Shown here: one piece after another, positions 29,013 through 39,519 of the stretch
How the letters are laid out: each line of letters begins with the position of its first letter
Position numbering within the stretch: the first letter of the stretch is position 1
Source: Burkholderiales bacterium
GTDB lineage: Bacteria; Pseudomonadota; Gammaproteobacteria; Burkholderiales; Burkholderiaceae_C
NCBI GenBank assembly: GCA_013044035.1
Contig: JABEVE010000050.1
Span: 56,021-120,020, forward strand
DNA: 64,000 bases
Direction of reading: 5' to 3'
The notes under the pieces: generated by a model
Told to the model about the DNA's origin: nothing
Database searches by the model: none
What the model saw: only the letters and a program-made list of their open reading frames with translations
Translations under genes and position numbers: made by a program

Positions 29013-31106
29013 ATGCCCAGTCTCGCCATCGTCGAACCGTCCGTGCAGCCGTCCTTGACGCGCTTTCCGGACTCGCCGTTCCAGTTGCATCAGCCCTACC
29101 CACCAGCGGGTGATCAGCCCGAGGCCATAGCCAAGCTGGTGGAGGGCATCACCGACGGCCTGAGCTTTCAGACCCTGCTCGGCGTCACCGGCTCGGGCAA
29201 GACCTTCACCATGGCCAATGTCATCGCGCGTCTGGGGCGTCCGGCCATCGTGTTTGCGCCGAACAAGACCCTGGCAGCCCAACTCTACAGCGAGTTCCGC
29301 GAGTTCTTTCCGAAGAACGCGGTGGAGTACTTCGTCAGCTACTACGACTACTACCAGCCCGAGGCCTATGTGCCGCAGCGCGACCTGTTCATCGAGAAGG
29401 ACAGCGCCATCAACGAACATATCGAGCAGATGCGTCTGAGCGCCACCAAGAGCCTGCTGGAGCGGCGCGACGTGATCATCGTGGCCACTGTCAGCGCGAT
29501 CTACGGCATCGGCAACCCAGCCGACTACCACGCCATGATCATGACCATGCGCGCCGGGGACCGCATGGGCCAGCGCGATCTCATCGCCCAGCTCGTGCGC
29601 ATGCAGTACACCCGCAACGAGATGGAGTTCGGCCGCGGCACCTTCCGCGTGCGCGGCGACCAGATTGATATCTTCCCCGCGGAGCATGCCGAGCTCGCCA
29701 TCCGCGTTGAGCTGTTCGACGACGAGATCGAGTCGCTCACCCTGTTCGACCCGCTCACCGGGGTCACGCGGCAGAAAATTCCGCGCTTCACCGTCTACCC
29801 CAGCAGCCATTACGTCACGCCCAAGGAACGGGTGCTGGAGGCGACGGTGACGATCGAGGCCGAATTGAAAGAGCGCCTTGGGGAGTTGCGTCGCGCCGGC
29901 AAGCTGGTGGAGGCGCAGCGCCTGGAGCAGCGCACCCGCTTCGACCTGGAGATGCTCACCGAGATCGGCCATTGCAAGGGCATCGAGAACTACACCCGGC
30001 ATCTGTCGGGCGCCGCTCCTGGCGAGCCGCCGTCCACCCTGGTGGATTACCTGCCGCAGGACGCGCTGATGTTCCTGGACGAAAGCCATGTGCTCATCGG
30101 CCAGTTCAACGGCATGTACAACGGCGACCGTGCGCGCAAGACCACGTTGGTGGACTACGGTTTTCGCCTGCCCTCGGCGCTGGACAACCGGCCCCTGAAG
30201 TTCACCGAGTTCGAGAGCAAGATGCGCCAGGCGACCTTTGTTTCAGCCACCCCTGCGACTTACGAGCAGGAGCATGCGGGCGCCGTGGTGGAGCAAGTCG
30301 TGCGCCCCACCGGTCTGGTGGACCCCATGGTGGAGGTGCGCCCGGCCACCGCCCAGGTGGACGACCTGCTGGGCGAGATTCGCCTGCGGGTGAATGGGGG
30401 CGACCGCGTGCTCGTCACCACGCTGACCAAGCGCATGGCGGAGCAGCTCACCGAGTACTTGTCCGACAACGGTGTGAAGGTGCGTTATCTGCACTCCGAC
30501 ATTGACACCGTGGAGCGCGTGGAAATCCTGCGTGATTTGCGCCTGGGCCTGTTCGACGTGCTGGTGGGCATCAACCTGCTGCGCGAAGGGCTGGACATTC
30601 CCGAGGTCTCATTGGTGGCCATTCTGGATGCTGATAAGGAGGGCTTCCTGCGCTCGGAGCGTTCGCTGATTCAGACCATCGGCCGGGCTGCGCGCAACAT
30701 CAACGGCAAGGCCATTCTCTACGCCGATGTGGTGACCGATTCCATGCGCCGCGCCATGGATGAGACCGAGCGCCGTCGCACCAAGCAGGTCGCCCACAAC
30801 CTGGCCCTTGGCATCACGCCGCGCGGCGTGGTCAAGCAGGTGCGCGATTTGATCGACGGCGTCTACGACCAGTCGGGCAGCACCGCCCGCGCGCAGCAAC
30901 GCGCCGACCAGGAGCATGCGCGCTTCGAAGCCCTGGACGAGAAAGACCTGGCGCGCGAAATTCGCCAGCTCGAAAAACGCATGCTGGAACATGCCCGCAA
31001 CCTTGAGTTCGAGCAGGCCGCGCGCGCCCGCGATCAACTCGCCGCGTTGCGCCGCCGTGTCTTTGGCGCAGGCGACGATCATGACCTGGACGCCCAGACC
31101 GGCTGA
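29013..31106 (+). CDS. uvrB: Excinuclease ABC subunit B
   Basis: Damage-verification helicase of nucleotide excision repair. Walker A GVTGSGKT, the beta-hairpin region [14 protein letters not shown], the helicase motifs [18 protein letters not shown], and QTIGRAARN are present, as is the C-terminal UVR motif ([20 protein letters not shown]) that binds UvrC. ATG 29013 (697 residues) fits the family N-terminus; a start at 28977 would add 12 residues. Confidence 0.97.
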   Translation: MPSLAIVEPSVQPSLTRFPDSPFQLHQPYPPAGDQPEAIAKLVEGITDGLSFQTLLGVTGSGKTFTMANVIARLGRPAIVFAPNKTLAAQLYSEFREFFPKNAVEYFVSYYDYYQPEAYVPQRDLFIEKDSAINEHIEQMRLSATKSLLERRDVIIVATVSAIYGIGNPADYHAMIMTMRAGDRMGQRDLIAQLVRMQYTRNEMEFGRGTFRVRGDQIDIFPAEHAELAIRVELFDDEIESLTLFDPLTGVTRQKIPRFTVYPSSHYVTPKERVLEATVTIEAELKERLGELRRAGKLVEAQRLEQRTRFDLEMLTEIGHCKGIENYTRHLSGAAPGEPPSTLVDYLPQDALMFLDESHVLIGQFNGMYNGDRARKTTLVDYGFRLPSALDNRPLKFTEFESKMRQATFVSATPATYEQEHAGAVVEQVVRPTGLVDPMVEVRPATAQVDDLLGEIRLRVNGGDRVLVTTLTKRMAEQLTEYLSDNGVKVRYLHSDIDTVERVEILRDLRLGLFDVLVGINLLREGLDIPEVSLVAILDADKEGFLRSERSLIQTIGRAARNINGKAILYADVVTDSMRRAMDETERRRTKQVAHNLALGITPRGVVKQVRDLIDGVYDQSGSTARAQQRADQEHARFEALDEKDLAREIRQLEKRMLEHARNLEFEQAARARDQLAALRRRVFGAGDDHDLDAQTG

Positions 31107-31168
31107 GCCTTCTGACTCGCCCAACACCTGCCAACATCGCCGCCGAGCCTGTCCTGGACACCCTTGCC

Positions 31169-32413
31169 ATGTCGGATCCACATGCCCATGATCTCGTCTC
31201 CCGTCGCCGGGCCTTGACCCGGCTTGGCGCTGCTGTCAGTTGCGGCGCGCTCGGCGCTTGGGGTGATGGCGTGGTCATGGCCTGGGGCGATGTGCCGTGG
31301 TCTTCTGCCTCGCAGCCCCAGTTCCAGGCCGAGTCAGCGCGTGCGGGGCCGAAGCCGCGCGTGACCACCATCGCTTCTGGCCTGATCAATCCCTGGGGAT
31401 TGGTTGTGCTGCCCGACGGCTGTGCCCTGGTGACCGAGCGCCCAGGTCATCTGCGCGTGGTCGGCGTCGATGGCAGCCTGTCGGCGCCGATGGCCGGCGT
31501 CCCCACGGTGGACGCACGTGGCCAGGGCGGCCTGCTCGACATCGCCATCGACCCCGATTTCCAGAGCAACCGGCACCTCTATTTCAGCTTTGCCGAGCCG
31601 GGCACGGGTGCCGAGGCCGGCCTGAACGGCACCGCCGTGGCGCGCGCTGTGTGGCGCACCGGCGCTACGAGTCTGTCGGATGTTCAAGTGATCTTCCGCC
31701 AGACGCCCAAGGTGGACAGCACCGCGCACTTCGGTTCGCGCCTGGTTTTCGCCCGTGATGGTTCGCTTTTCGTCACCTTGGGGGAACGCTTCAGCCGGCG
31801 CGACGAGGCGCAGAACCTGGCCAACACCCTGGGCAAGGTGGTACGCATCCGCAGTGACGGTCGCATGCCGGCTGACAACCCATTCCTCGGCCGGGCCGGC
31901 GCCATGCCGGCGATCTGGAGCCTGGGCCACCGCAATGTGCAGGGCGCAGCCATCCACCCCGGCACCGGTGAACTGTGGACCTGCGAGCATGGCCCGCAGG
32001 GCGGTGACGAGGTCAACATCGACCGGGCAGGGCGCAATTTCGGCTGGCCACGCATCTCCTTCGGTTGCGCATACGGCGCGTCAGTGGGCGACTGCACGCC
32101 GGTGGGCGGGGCCAGCGCCGCACCCGGTCTGGAGCCGCCGCTGGCCACCTGGGTGCCCACCTCCATCGCCCCCAGTGGCATGGCGTTTTACACCGGCAGC
32201 ATGTTCCCGCAATGGCGCGGCAGCCTGTTCATCGGCGCCCTGGCCGGCAGGGCCCTTTGGCGCTTGAGCCTGGAAGGCAATCGCGTGGTGGCGCGCGAAG
32301 CCCTGTTCCGCGAGCTGGGCGAGCGCCTCCGTGATGTCCGCCAGGCACCCGACGGCTCGATTCTGCTGGTGACGGACAGCTCCAACGGCCGCATCCTGCG
32401 CTTGCGGGCCTGA
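31169..32413 (+). CDS. Tat-exported PQQ-type sugar (aldose) dehydrogenase
   Basis: Periplasmic six-bladed beta-propeller of the soluble glucose/sorbosone (aldose sugar) dehydrogenase family, 414 residues. It has a twin-arginine signal (SRRRALTRLGAAVSCGALG), then GLINPWGLVVLPDG, GLLDIAIDPDFQSN, the catalytic histidine/Asp segment AHFGSRLVFARDG, and the signature WSLGHRNVQG followed by CEHGPQGGDEVN. It would oxidise aldoses with PQQ and pass electrons to the respiratory chain. No pqq genes are visible here. Confidence 0.88.
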   Translation: MSDPHAHDLVSRRRALTRLGAAVSCGALGAWGDGVVMAWGDVPWSSASQPQFQAESARAGPKPRVTTIASGLINPWGLVVLPDGCALVTERPGHLRVVGVDGSLSAPMAGVPTVDARGQGGLLDIAIDPDFQSNRHLYFSFAEPGTGAEAGLNGTAVARAVWRTGATSLSDVQVIFRQTPKVDSTAHFGSRLVFARDGSLFVTLGERFSRRDEAQNLANTLGKVVRIRSDGRMPADNPFLGRAGAMPAIWSLGHRNVQGAAIHPGTGELWTCEHGPQGGDEVNIDRAGRNFGWPRISFGCAYGASVGDCTPVGGASAAPGLEPPLATWVPTSIAPSGMAFYTGSMFPQWRGSLFIGALAGRALWRLSLEGNRVVAREALFRELGERLRDVRQAPDGSILLVTDSSNGRILRLRA

Positions 32414-32459
32414 CGAACCGATATCCACCGGCATCTCGATGCGGAACCCCCGATCTTTC

Positions 32460-32951
32460 ATGCGCCAATTCAATGTGCTGTTCTGTTGCATGGGTAATAT
32501 CTGCCGCTCGCCCACGGCCGAGGGCGTGTTTCGCGCCCAGTTGCAGGCAGCCGGTTTGGCGGATCAGGTGCACGTCGATTCCGCTGGCACCCACGGCTAT
32601 CACATCGGCGAGCCGCCCGACGCGCGCAGTCAGCGCCATGCCCTCAAACGCGGCTACGACCTCAGCCGCCAGCGTGCCCGCGAGGTTCGTGCAGCCGACT
32701 TCGACGTCTTCGACCTGATCCTGGCGATGGACTTCGACAATCTGGCTCGACTCGGGCAAGAATGCCCGCATGAGCAGCGTCACAAGCTGCGGTTGTTCAT
32801 GAGTTTTGCCCCGCAAGCCGGCAGTGCCGTGGTACCCGACCCCTACTACAGCGGCGCCGACGGCTTCGAGGTGGTGCTCGATCTGGTGGAGCAGGCGAGC
32901 CGCGGCCTGTTGGCCCATGTGCAGCAGGAGTTGCGGGCGCGGGGAGCCTGA
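32460..32951 (+). CDS. Low-molecular-weight protein-tyrosine phosphatase
   Basis: About 163 residues. The phosphate-binding loop CCMGNICRSPTAEGV (C-x5-R) sits at the N-terminus, and the general-acid aspartate is in VVPDPYYSG near the C-terminus; SAGTHGYHIG and SRQRAREV are further family landmarks. I prefer ATG 32460 (MRQFNVLFCCMGN); an ATG at 32439 would add 7 residues. It follows the sugar dehydrogenase gene by under 50 bp. No exopolysaccharide operon is present to suggest a target. Confidence 0.93.
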   Translation: MRQFNVLFCCMGNICRSPTAEGVFRAQLQAAGLADQVHVDSAGTHGYHIGEPPDARSQRHALKRGYDLSRQRAREVRAADFDVFDLILAMDFDNLARLGQECPHEQRHKLRLFMSFAPQAGSAVVPDPYYSGADGFEVVLDLVEQASRGLLAHVQQELRARGA

Positions 32952-33015
32952 GTCGCCGCGTCGAGCGCATGGCACGGCTCCAGTTGTTGGTGCAGGCCGC
33001 AGAGCCAGCACCGCG

Positions 33016-34239
33016 TCAGTCCCGGGCTTCGCCGATATTGTCTGGGCCAGGCGCTTCGGGTGCCGGCCCGGCGGCCGTCTGTGGTTTGCGAAACGGCGCG
33101 TGTTCACGCAACTCGTCCATGTGGCCGTCCATGGCCAACGTCTCGCGTCGCAGGAAGTTCTCGATGGCCGCGTTGAAGCGCGCATCGGCCAGCCAGTGGG
33201 CCGAGGTGCAGGCCACGGGCAAGAGGCCGCGGGCCATCTTGTGCACACCCTGCGCACCACCTTCGAACCGGACGTATCCGTGCGCGATGCAGTACTCCAA
33301 CGGCTGGTAGTAGCAGGCCTCGAAATGCAGGTGCGGAACATGGCGCAGCGCGCCCCAATAGCGCCCGTAGGCATGACCCAGCACCGGGTCGAGCAGGATG
33401 AGCGAGGCGGCGATCGGCTGGCTGTCCTGCTCCGCCATGAGCAGCAGCACATGTTCCGGCAGATGCTGGCCGAGCGCGCGGAAAAAACCCAGGTTCAGGT
33501 AGGGTGACGAGCCGTGCTCGGCGTAGGTCTGGTCGTAGCAACGGGTGAAAAACGCCCAGTCCCGTGCGCTTGCCTGCGCGCCCGAAATCTGGCGAAAGCG
33601 CACGCCGGCCTCCGCCACCTTGCGGCGTTCCTGGCGCACTTTTTTGCGTTTGTCGTGGTTCATGCTGCCGAGAAACGCGTCGAAATCGGCCCAGGGCGTC
33701 TCGGCGGGTTGTTGCCAATGGAACTGCACGGTCTGCCGTAGCAGCAGGCCAGCCTGCTCACACAGCGAGCGGTCCTCGGGCGTGAGAAACAGCAGGTGCA
33801 ACGACGACAGGCCACTGCGCTGGGCCAGCCCCAGCAAGGCCGCCAGCAGCGCCTGGCGCGCCGCACGGTCGCGCCCCAGCAGGCGCGCGCCGGTGACCGG
33901 AGTGAAGGGTGTTGCCGCCAGCAGCTTGGGGTAATAGGGCAGGCCGTGGCGCTCATGGGCGTCCGCCCAGGCCCAGTCAAACACATACTCGCCCATGGAA
34001 TGGCTCTTGGCGTACACCATGCAGGCAGCGGCGAGCTGACCAGAGGCGTCGCGCAGTTGCAGCAGCAGCGGCTGCCAGCCTGTTTCAGCCACGGCGCAAG
34101 CCTGCGCCTGGAGTGCCAGCAGGTAGGCATGGCGCTGAAACATGGTGCTGCCCGGGGTGGCGGCGGCGAGTTCGTCCCACGCCTGTGCGGGGACCTCTGT
34201 CATGCTCTGGGCTATCTCAATGCGAAAATCGCTGTCCAT
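33016..34239 (-). CDS. FemAB/GNAT-fold N-acyltransferase (DUF482)
   Basis: A cytosolic protein of about 407 residues of the DUF482/COG3146 family, which carries a FemAB-like GNAT fold and is annotated as a peptidogalycan biosynthesis protein. Recognisable segments: GSTMFQRHAYLLAL, DWAWADAHERHGLPYYPKLL, the basic MNHDKRKKVRQERRKV, and the C-terminal HFEACYYQPLEYCIAHGYVRFEGGAQGVHK. The 5' end overlaps the divergent nadE: ATG here is 34239-34237 while nadE ATG is 34238-34240. An internal ATG at 34203 would avoid the overlap. Confidence 0.8.
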   Translation of the reverse strand: MDSDFRIEIAQSMTEVPAQAWDELAAATPGSTMFQRHAYLLALQAQACAVAETGWQPLLLQLRDASGQLAAACMVYAKSHSMGEYVFDWAWADAHERHGLPYYPKLLAATPFTPVTGARLLGRDRAARQALLAALLGLAQRSGLSSLHLLFLTPEDRSLCEQAGLLLRQTVQFHWQQPAETPWADFDAFLGSMNHDKRKKVRQERRKVAEAGVRFRQISGAQASARDWAFFTRCYDQTYAEHGSSPYLNLGFFRALGQHLPEHVLLLMAEQDSQPIAASLILLDPVLGHAYGRYWGALRHVPHLHFEACYYQPLEYCIAHGYVRFEGGAQGVHKMARGLLPVACTSAHWLADARFNAAIENFLRRETLAMDGHMDELREHAPFRKPQTAAGPAPEAPGPDNIGEARD

Positions 34240-35950
34240 GTCCATTCAAATCGCCATCGCGCAGTTCAACGGCACCGTGGGTGACCTGGCCGGCAACTGC
34301 AAAGCCATCGAGGCTATGGCCGCCCAGGCCCATGCCCAAGGCTGCCGTTTGCTGCTCACGCCGGAATTGGCGCTGACTGGCTATCCGCCTGAAGATCTGC
34401 TGTTGCGGCCAGCTTTCATGCGCGCTGCTAACGACGCATTGCACCAGTTGGCGCAAAGCCTGGCGCAGTACCCGGGTATGGCCGTGGTGGTGGGGCACCC
34501 ACATGTGCCGGGCGAGCATGCCGACGTCCGTACAGCGTCGACCCAGCAGCCGTTGCGCTGGAATGCTGCTTCGGTGCTGCGCCATGGTCGCATCGAAGCC
34601 ACTTACGGCAAGCTGGAACTGCCCAACTACCAGGTCTTCGACGAGAGGCGCTACTTCGCCCGTGCCGGAGAAGCCTGCGTGTTCGAAGTGGGTGGCGTGC
34701 GTTTCGGCGTCAATATCTGTGAGGATGCCTGGTTCCCCGAGGCTCCCCGACGTGCGCGCGCAGCCGGCGCCCAGGTGCTGCTGGTGCTGAACGCTTCGCC
34801 GTTTCATCTCGGCAAGAGTGGCGAGCGCGAAGCCATCATGCGCGCTCGCTGCCGCGAAACCGGCATGGCCCTGGCGTTCGCCCATGGCGTTGGTGGGCAG
34901 GATGAGTTGGTGTTCGACGGGGGATCGTTCGTGATGGACAGCTCGGGCGAGGTACAGGCGCGGGCGCCGCAGTTCGAGCCCTGTGTGCTGACCGCCACAC
35001 TGGGCGCCGCGGCCCAGCCGATTCAGGGGGATGTGGCCCCGATTGAGCCGCTGCCGGCGCAGGCTTGGCGAGCGCTGGTGAGTGGCACGCGCGACTACGT
35101 GAACAAGAACGGCTTTCCCGGTGTGCTTATCGGCCTTTCAGGCGGGGTCGACTCGGCCCTGGTGCTGGCCATCGCCGTGGACGCGCTGGGGCCCGAGCGC
35201 GTGCGCACGGTGATGATGCCGTCGCCCTACACCGCCGACATGTCCTGGATCGATGCGCGCGACATGGCGCGGGGTCTTGACGTGCACCATGACGAAGTCT
35301 CGATCAGCCCCATGTTCGACGCTTTTCGCGCCACGCTGGCGCCGCTGCTGGGCGCGCACGAGGGCGACACCACGGAGGAGAACCTGCAGTCGCGCATTCG
35401 TGGCACGTTGCTCATGGCGCTGTCGAACAATTCCGGCTGGATGGTGCTGACCACGGGCAACAAGAGCGAGATGGCTACTGGCTATGCCACGCTCTACGGC
35501 GACATGGCGGGCGGTTTCGCCGTGATCAAGGACGTCCGCAAGACTTTGGTGTGGGAGTTGGCCAACTGGCGCAATGCCCAAGCCGTGCAGCAGGGCAAGC
35601 CGCCGGTCATTCCCGAGCGCATCATCACCCGAGCACCTTCGGCCGAATTGCGCCCCGACCAGACCGACCAGGACAGCCTGCCGCCGTACCCCGTCCTCGA
35701 CGCCATTCTGGAGCGCTCCATGGAGAACGACCAGAGCGTCGTGGAGTTGCTCGCAGCCGGTCTGCCGGCCGACGCCGTGGGCCAGGTGCTGCGCCTCATC
35801 AAGCTCAACGAATACAAGCGCCGCCAGGCACCGCCGGGAGTGCGCATCACCCACCGCGCTTTCGGACGCGACTGGCGCTACCCCATCACCTCCCGCTGGC
35901 TGGAACCGGCCGATTGCGAGACGTCCTCTGGCCATCGTGGCGATGGGTGA
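34238..35950 (+). CDS. nadE: Glutamine-dependent NAD+ synthetase
   Basis: Last step of NAD synthesis: amidation of deamido-NAD using glutamine. The N-terminal nitrilase-type glutaminase has the catalytic triad: Glu in LLTPELALTGYPPEDLL, Lys in YGKLELPNY, Cys in NICEDAW. The C-terminal synthetase has the ATP motif IGLSGGVDSAL and STGNKSE-like TTGNKSEMATGY. About 570 residues, near family length. The start at 34238 matches the typical MSIQIAIAQFNGTVGDL. It diverges from the DUF482 gene with overlapping start codons. Confidence 0.95.
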   Translation: MSIQIAIAQFNGTVGDLAGNCKAIEAMAAQAHAQGCRLLLTPELALTGYPPEDLLLRPAFMRAANDALHQLAQSLAQYPGMAVVVGHPHVPGEHADVRTASTQQPLRWNAASVLRHGRIEATYGKLELPNYQVFDERRYFARAGEACVFEVGGVRFGVNICEDAWFPEAPRRARAAGAQVLLVLNASPFHLGKSGEREAIMRARCRETGMALAFAHGVGGQDELVFDGGSFVMDSSGEVQARAPQFEPCVLTATLGAAAQPIQGDVAPIEPLPAQAWRALVSGTRDYVNKNGFPGVLIGLSGGVDSALVLAIAVDALGPERVRTVMMPSPYTADMSWIDARDMARGLDVHHDEVSISPMFDAFRATLAPLLGAHEGDTTEENLQSRIRGTLLMALSNNSGWMVLTTGNKSEMATGYATLYGDMAGGFAVIKDVRKTLVWELANWRNAQAVQQGKPPVIPERIITRAPSAELRPDQTDQDSLPPYPVLDAILERSMENDQSVVELLAAGLPADAVGQVLRLIKLNEYKRRQAPPGVRITHRAFGRDWRYPITSRWLEPADCETSSGHRGDG

Positions 35951-35964
35951 ATCAGTTAAGCTGA

Positions 35965-36351
<387 letters not shown>

Positions 36352-36397
36352 TCACCCGGGCATCCGCGCGGCCGGATCGCAGCGCGGTGTCTGCGCG

Positions 36398-36982
36398 TCA
36401 GATTGCCTCGCGCATGCGCCACCAGGGATCGTCCTGCACGGGCTGGCTTCCCACCATGCGGTCCAGCAGCCGATCCGGATCGGTCTCCACCACCAGCGCC
36501 GCCAGCACATCGCTTCGGACAAAGCCTTGTCCATGGCTTTGCGCCAGAAAGTTCAGCAGCAGATCGAAGTAACCCTGCACGTTGAGCAGGCCGATGGGCT
36601 TGTTGTGATAGCCGAGCTGCCGCCAGGTCCAGACCTCGAAGAGTTCCTCCAGCGTGCCCAGTCCGCCGGGCAGGGCGATGAAGCCATCGGCATAGTCGGC
36701 CATCATCTTCTTGCGCTGGTGCATGTTCTCCACGATGTGCAACTCGCTCAGGCCGGTGTGGCCCACTTCGCGCTGCATCAACAACTCGGTGATCACGCCC
36801 ACCACGCGGCCGCCGCCGGCCAGGGCCGCTTCAGCCGCGGTGTGCATCAGCCCGACACTGCCGCCGCCGTAGATCAGGGTCATGGCGCGGTTGGCAATGG
36901 CGCCGCCCATGGTCGAGGCGGCTTCGGCGTAGACCGGATCGGTCCCGGTGCGGGACCCGCAATAAACACAAACGGAATGCAT
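36398..36982 (-). CDS. LOG family protein (cytokinin riboside 5'-monophosphate phosphoribohydrolase type)
   Basis: A 194-residue Rossmann-fold nucleotide hydrolase of the Lonely Guy family. SVCVYCGSRTG at the N-terminus, YGGGSVGLM, the MHQRKKMM helix and the signature PGGLGTLEELFEV are diagnostic. Family members cleave nucleoside monophosphates to base and ribose phosphate. Start 36982 is chosen by the conserved MHSVCVYCGS; it follows dgkA by 13 bp. Confidence 0.93.
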   Translation of the reverse strand: MHSVCVYCGSRTGTDPVYAEAASTMGGAIANRAMTLIYGGGSVGLMHTAAEAALAGGGRVVGVITELLMQREVGHTGLSELHIVENMHQRKKMMADYADGFIALPGGLGTLEELFEVWTWRQLGYHNKPIGLLNVQGYFDLLLNFLAQSHGQGFVRSDVLAALVVETDPDRLLDRMVGSQPVQDDPWWRMREAI

Positions 36983-36995
36983 GGGGCAGGAACCT

Positions 36996-37376
36996 TCAGG
37001 ACATGCGCGGCAGCAGGATGGACAGCCACACCACGCCACACAGCACGAAGATTAGCAACACAGCCGCACTGCCCATGTCCTTCGCAGTTTTGCTCAGTTC
37101 GTGGCGTTCCAGCGAAACCCGGTCGACGGTGTACTCCACCGCTGTGTTGAGCAATTCCACCACCGGAATCAACAGCACGGTTCCTGCCAGCAATGCGCGT
37201 TCGACCCCGCCGTGGCCGAGCCTGAATGCCAGTGGCAGCATGACGAGGGTGAGCAGGCCTTCCTGACGGAAGGCCGATTCGGTGCGCCACGCCGTGCGCA
37301 GTCCACTGGCCGAATTGCGCAGGGCTTGCACGATGCGGCCCAGGCCCGTCCTGGTTTTGTAGGGATGGGGTGACAA
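36996..37376 (-). CDS. dgkA: Diacylglycerol kinase
   Basis: Small integral-membrane kinase recycling diacylglycerol to phosphatidic acid. 126 residues with three membrane helices; the catalytic segment VVELLNTAVEYTVDRV and KDMGSAAVLL are intact, and the amphipathic N-terminal ALRNSASGLRTAWRTESAFRQE is typical. Likely co-transcribed with the LOG gene 13 bp downstream. Confidence 0.95.
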   Translation of the reverse strand: MSPHPYKTRTGLGRIVQALRNSASGLRTAWRTESAFRQEGLLTLVMLPLAFRLGHGGVERALLAGTVLLIPVVELLNTAVEYTVDRVSLERHELSKTAKDMGSAAVLLIFVLCGVVWLSILLPRMS

Positions 37377-37430
37377 GGCGCTTGGGCTGGCTTGGTGGTT
37401 GCCTCAGGCGAGTTGAGGCGCTGCTTAAAC

Positions 37431-38456
37431 CTAACTGGTGGGATGTCGTGGCGGCGGCGCGCTGGCCTCCCGCAGATGCTGCAGGAACTGGTTGGTGGCG
37501 CGTTGCCAGGTGAATTGGCGGGCATGGGCCACGGCGTTTTGCCGTGGAATGCGCAAGGCCGCGAGACAGGCGGCACGCAGATCCTCGTCGAGCACGCCGG
37601 CGGGCGCATCACCGATCACGTCGACCGGACCGGTGACGGGGTAGGCCGCGACCGGGCAGCCGCAGGCCAGGGCCTCGATCAGCACCAGGCCGAAGGTGTC
37701 GGTGCGGCTGGGGAAGACGAACACGTCGGCGCCAGAGTAGACCTCGGCGAGGCGGTCTTGCGTGAGCAAGCCGAGAAAGCGAACGCCGGGATGTTCACGC
37801 CGGATACGGTCGAGTTCAGGGCCTTCGCCGACCACCCATTTGGTGCCGGGAAGGTCGAGATCGAGGAAGGCATCGATATTCTTTTCGACCGCGACGCGGC
37901 CGACGTAGAGAAAGATGGGCGGGTCGCCATCGAGGCGCTGCCCAGGGCGCGGAAAGAACATGCGCCCATCGACGCCGCGTGACCACAGCGCCAGCCGGGT
38001 CAGGCCCTGCGCAGCGAGATCGCTGCGCACCACCGGAGTCGGCACCAGGGTGACGCGCGCGGCGTTGTGAAACCAGCGCAGGTAGGCGTAAGTCCAGGCC
38101 TGGGGGATGCCGAAGCGAGCTTTCACATACTCAGGAAAACGGGTATGGTAGGCCGTGGTCAGGGGGATGCCGAGTTGCAGCGCGGCGCGCCTCGCGGCCA
38201 GGCCCAGCGGCCCTTCGGTGGCGATGTGCACGACATCCGGACCGAAGGCGGCGATGCGCTGCATCATCCTTTTCTTGGGCCGCCAGCTCAAACGAATTCC
38301 CGGGTAGGTCGGGCAGGGGAAGGTGCGGAACAAGCCCGGCTCGATGACGTCGATCACCTCGCCCTGGGCGCGCAAAAGCTCAATGGTGGTCTTCAAGGTG
38401 CGAACCACGCCATTCACCTGGGGACTCCAGGCGTCGCTCACAATCAGGATGCGCAT
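37431..38456 (-). CDS. GT4-family glycosyltransferase
   Basis: A 341-residue GT-B glycosyltransferase, closest in look to alpha-mannosyltransferases of the MgtA type. It starts MRILIVSDAWSPQVNGVVRT, then HIATEGPLGLAARRAA, TTAYHTRFPEYV, and the donor-binding region PSRTDTFGLVLIEALACGCPVAAYPV with the E-x7-E motif. The start codon overlaps the end of the upstream LpxH-like gene by 13 bp, so the two are translated as a pair. This points to glycolipid or lipid A-related work at the inner membrane. Confidence 0.9.
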   Translation of the reverse strand: MRILIVSDAWSPQVNGVVRTLKTTIELLRAQGEVIDVIEPGLFRTFPCPTYPGIRLSWRPKKRMMQRIAAFGPDVVHIATEGPLGLAARRAALQLGIPLTTAYHTRFPEYVKARFGIPQAWTYAYLRWFHNAARVTLVPTPVVRSDLAAQGLTRLALWSRGVDGRMFFPRPGQRLDGDPPIFLYVGRVAVEKNIDAFLDLDLPGTKWVVGEGPELDRIRREHPGVRFLGLLTQDRLAEVYSGADVFVFPSRTDTFGLVLIEALACGCPVAAYPVTGPVDVIGDAPAGVLDEDLRAACLAALRIPRQNAVAHARQFTWQRATNQFLQHLREASAPPPRHPTS

Positions 38457-39385
38457 GGCACGTGGCTCGTTGGGGTTTGGGCAGGGGCTTCGGGCCGCGC
38501 GGCGCTTGAAGTGCCCGGCCATAGGGCGTTGAGGACGACGGGTGCCGAGGCGGACGGCCTCCACATGAGTAATTGCAGGGTGCCGTCCTGCAGTTCGGCA
38601 AGTGCCGTCAGGCTCTCGACCCAGTCGCCGCAGTTGGCGTAGATGCAGCCGTCGATGCTGCGCAATTCGGCGCGGTGGATGTGGCCGCACACCACACCCT
38701 CGCATTGCCGCCGTGTCGCCTCCTCGGCCAGCAACTGCTCGAAGCTGGAGATGTAGCTCACGGCGTTTTTGACCTTGCCCTTGAGGAATTGCGACAGCGA
38801 CCAGTACGACAACCCGAGGCGATGGCGCGCCCGGTTGAGCCAGCGGTTGAGCTTGAGGGTGAAGATGTAGAGCACGTCACCGAGGTGAGCGAGCCACTTG
38901 GCGTGCATCACCACGCCGTCGAACCAGTCGCCATGCACGACCCAGAGCCGCGTGCCGCTAGCGGTCACATGCACCGTGTCGGACAGCACCTCGATGCCGC
39001 CGAAGTGCAGGCCGTGAAAGTCGCGTGCAAAGGCATCGTGATTGCCGGGGATGAACACCACGCGGCAACCCTTGCGGGCTTTGCGCAGCAACTTCTGCGC
39101 CACATCGTTGTGCGCCTGCGGCCAGTACCAACCCTTGCGCAACTGCCAGCCGTCAATGATGTCGCCCACCAGGTAAATGGTGCCGGCATGGCAATGGCGC
39201 AACAGGTCGAGCAAGGCTTCGGCCTTGCAGTCGCGCGTGCCGAGGTGAATGTCGGACAGCCAGATTGTGCGGAACTGGTAGGCGGCCTGTGCGTCGACGG
39301 CACCGTCAGGCGCAGTGTCAGCGGCCAGGGCCTGGGCGAGACGGTGTGCGTCGGTGGGTGTCGGACTGAAGTGGCTGGGCTGCAT
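38444..39385 (-). CDS. LpxH-like UDP-2,3-diacylglucosamine pyrophosphatase family metallophosphoesterase
   Basis: A 313-residue calcineurin-like phosphoesterase. Metal-binding motifs in order: LSDIHLGT, YLVGDIIDGW, FIPGNHDAF, VVHGDWFDG and CGHIHRAEL. An N-terminal extension of 60 or so residues precedes the fold. LpxH homologues hydrolyse UDP-diacylglucosamine in lipid A synthesis, but paired glycosyltransferase/LpxH-like genes like this one also exist outside that pathway, so the substrate is open. Start 39385 is the first Met after the conserved part begins to lose similarity. Confidence 0.87.
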   Translation of the reverse strand: MQPSHFSPTPTDAHRLAQALAADTAPDGAVDAQAAYQFRTIWLSDIHLGTRDCKAEALLDLLRHCHAGTIYLVGDIIDGWQLRKGWYWPQAHNDVAQKLLRKARKGCRVVFIPGNHDAFARDFHGLHFGGIEVLSDTVHVTASGTRLWVVHGDWFDGVVMHAKWLAHLGDVLYIFTLKLNRWLNRARHRLGLSYWSLSQFLKGKVKNAVSYISSFEQLLAEEATRRQCEGVVCGHIHRAELRSIDGCIYANCGDWVESLTALAELQDGTLQLLMWRPSASAPVVLNALWPGTSSAARPEAPAQTPTSHVPCAS

Positions 39386-39519
39386 GGCTGCATTGCAGCC
39401 ATGTCTTGTGACAGGCGGATGACAAGGACGACATGTCATCCGCCAAGCGGGGAATACATCACAGCGAAGCAAAAAGTCTTGTCGCGTATCGCCTGGCGGC
39501 GCGCACTGCGACAGCCGAC

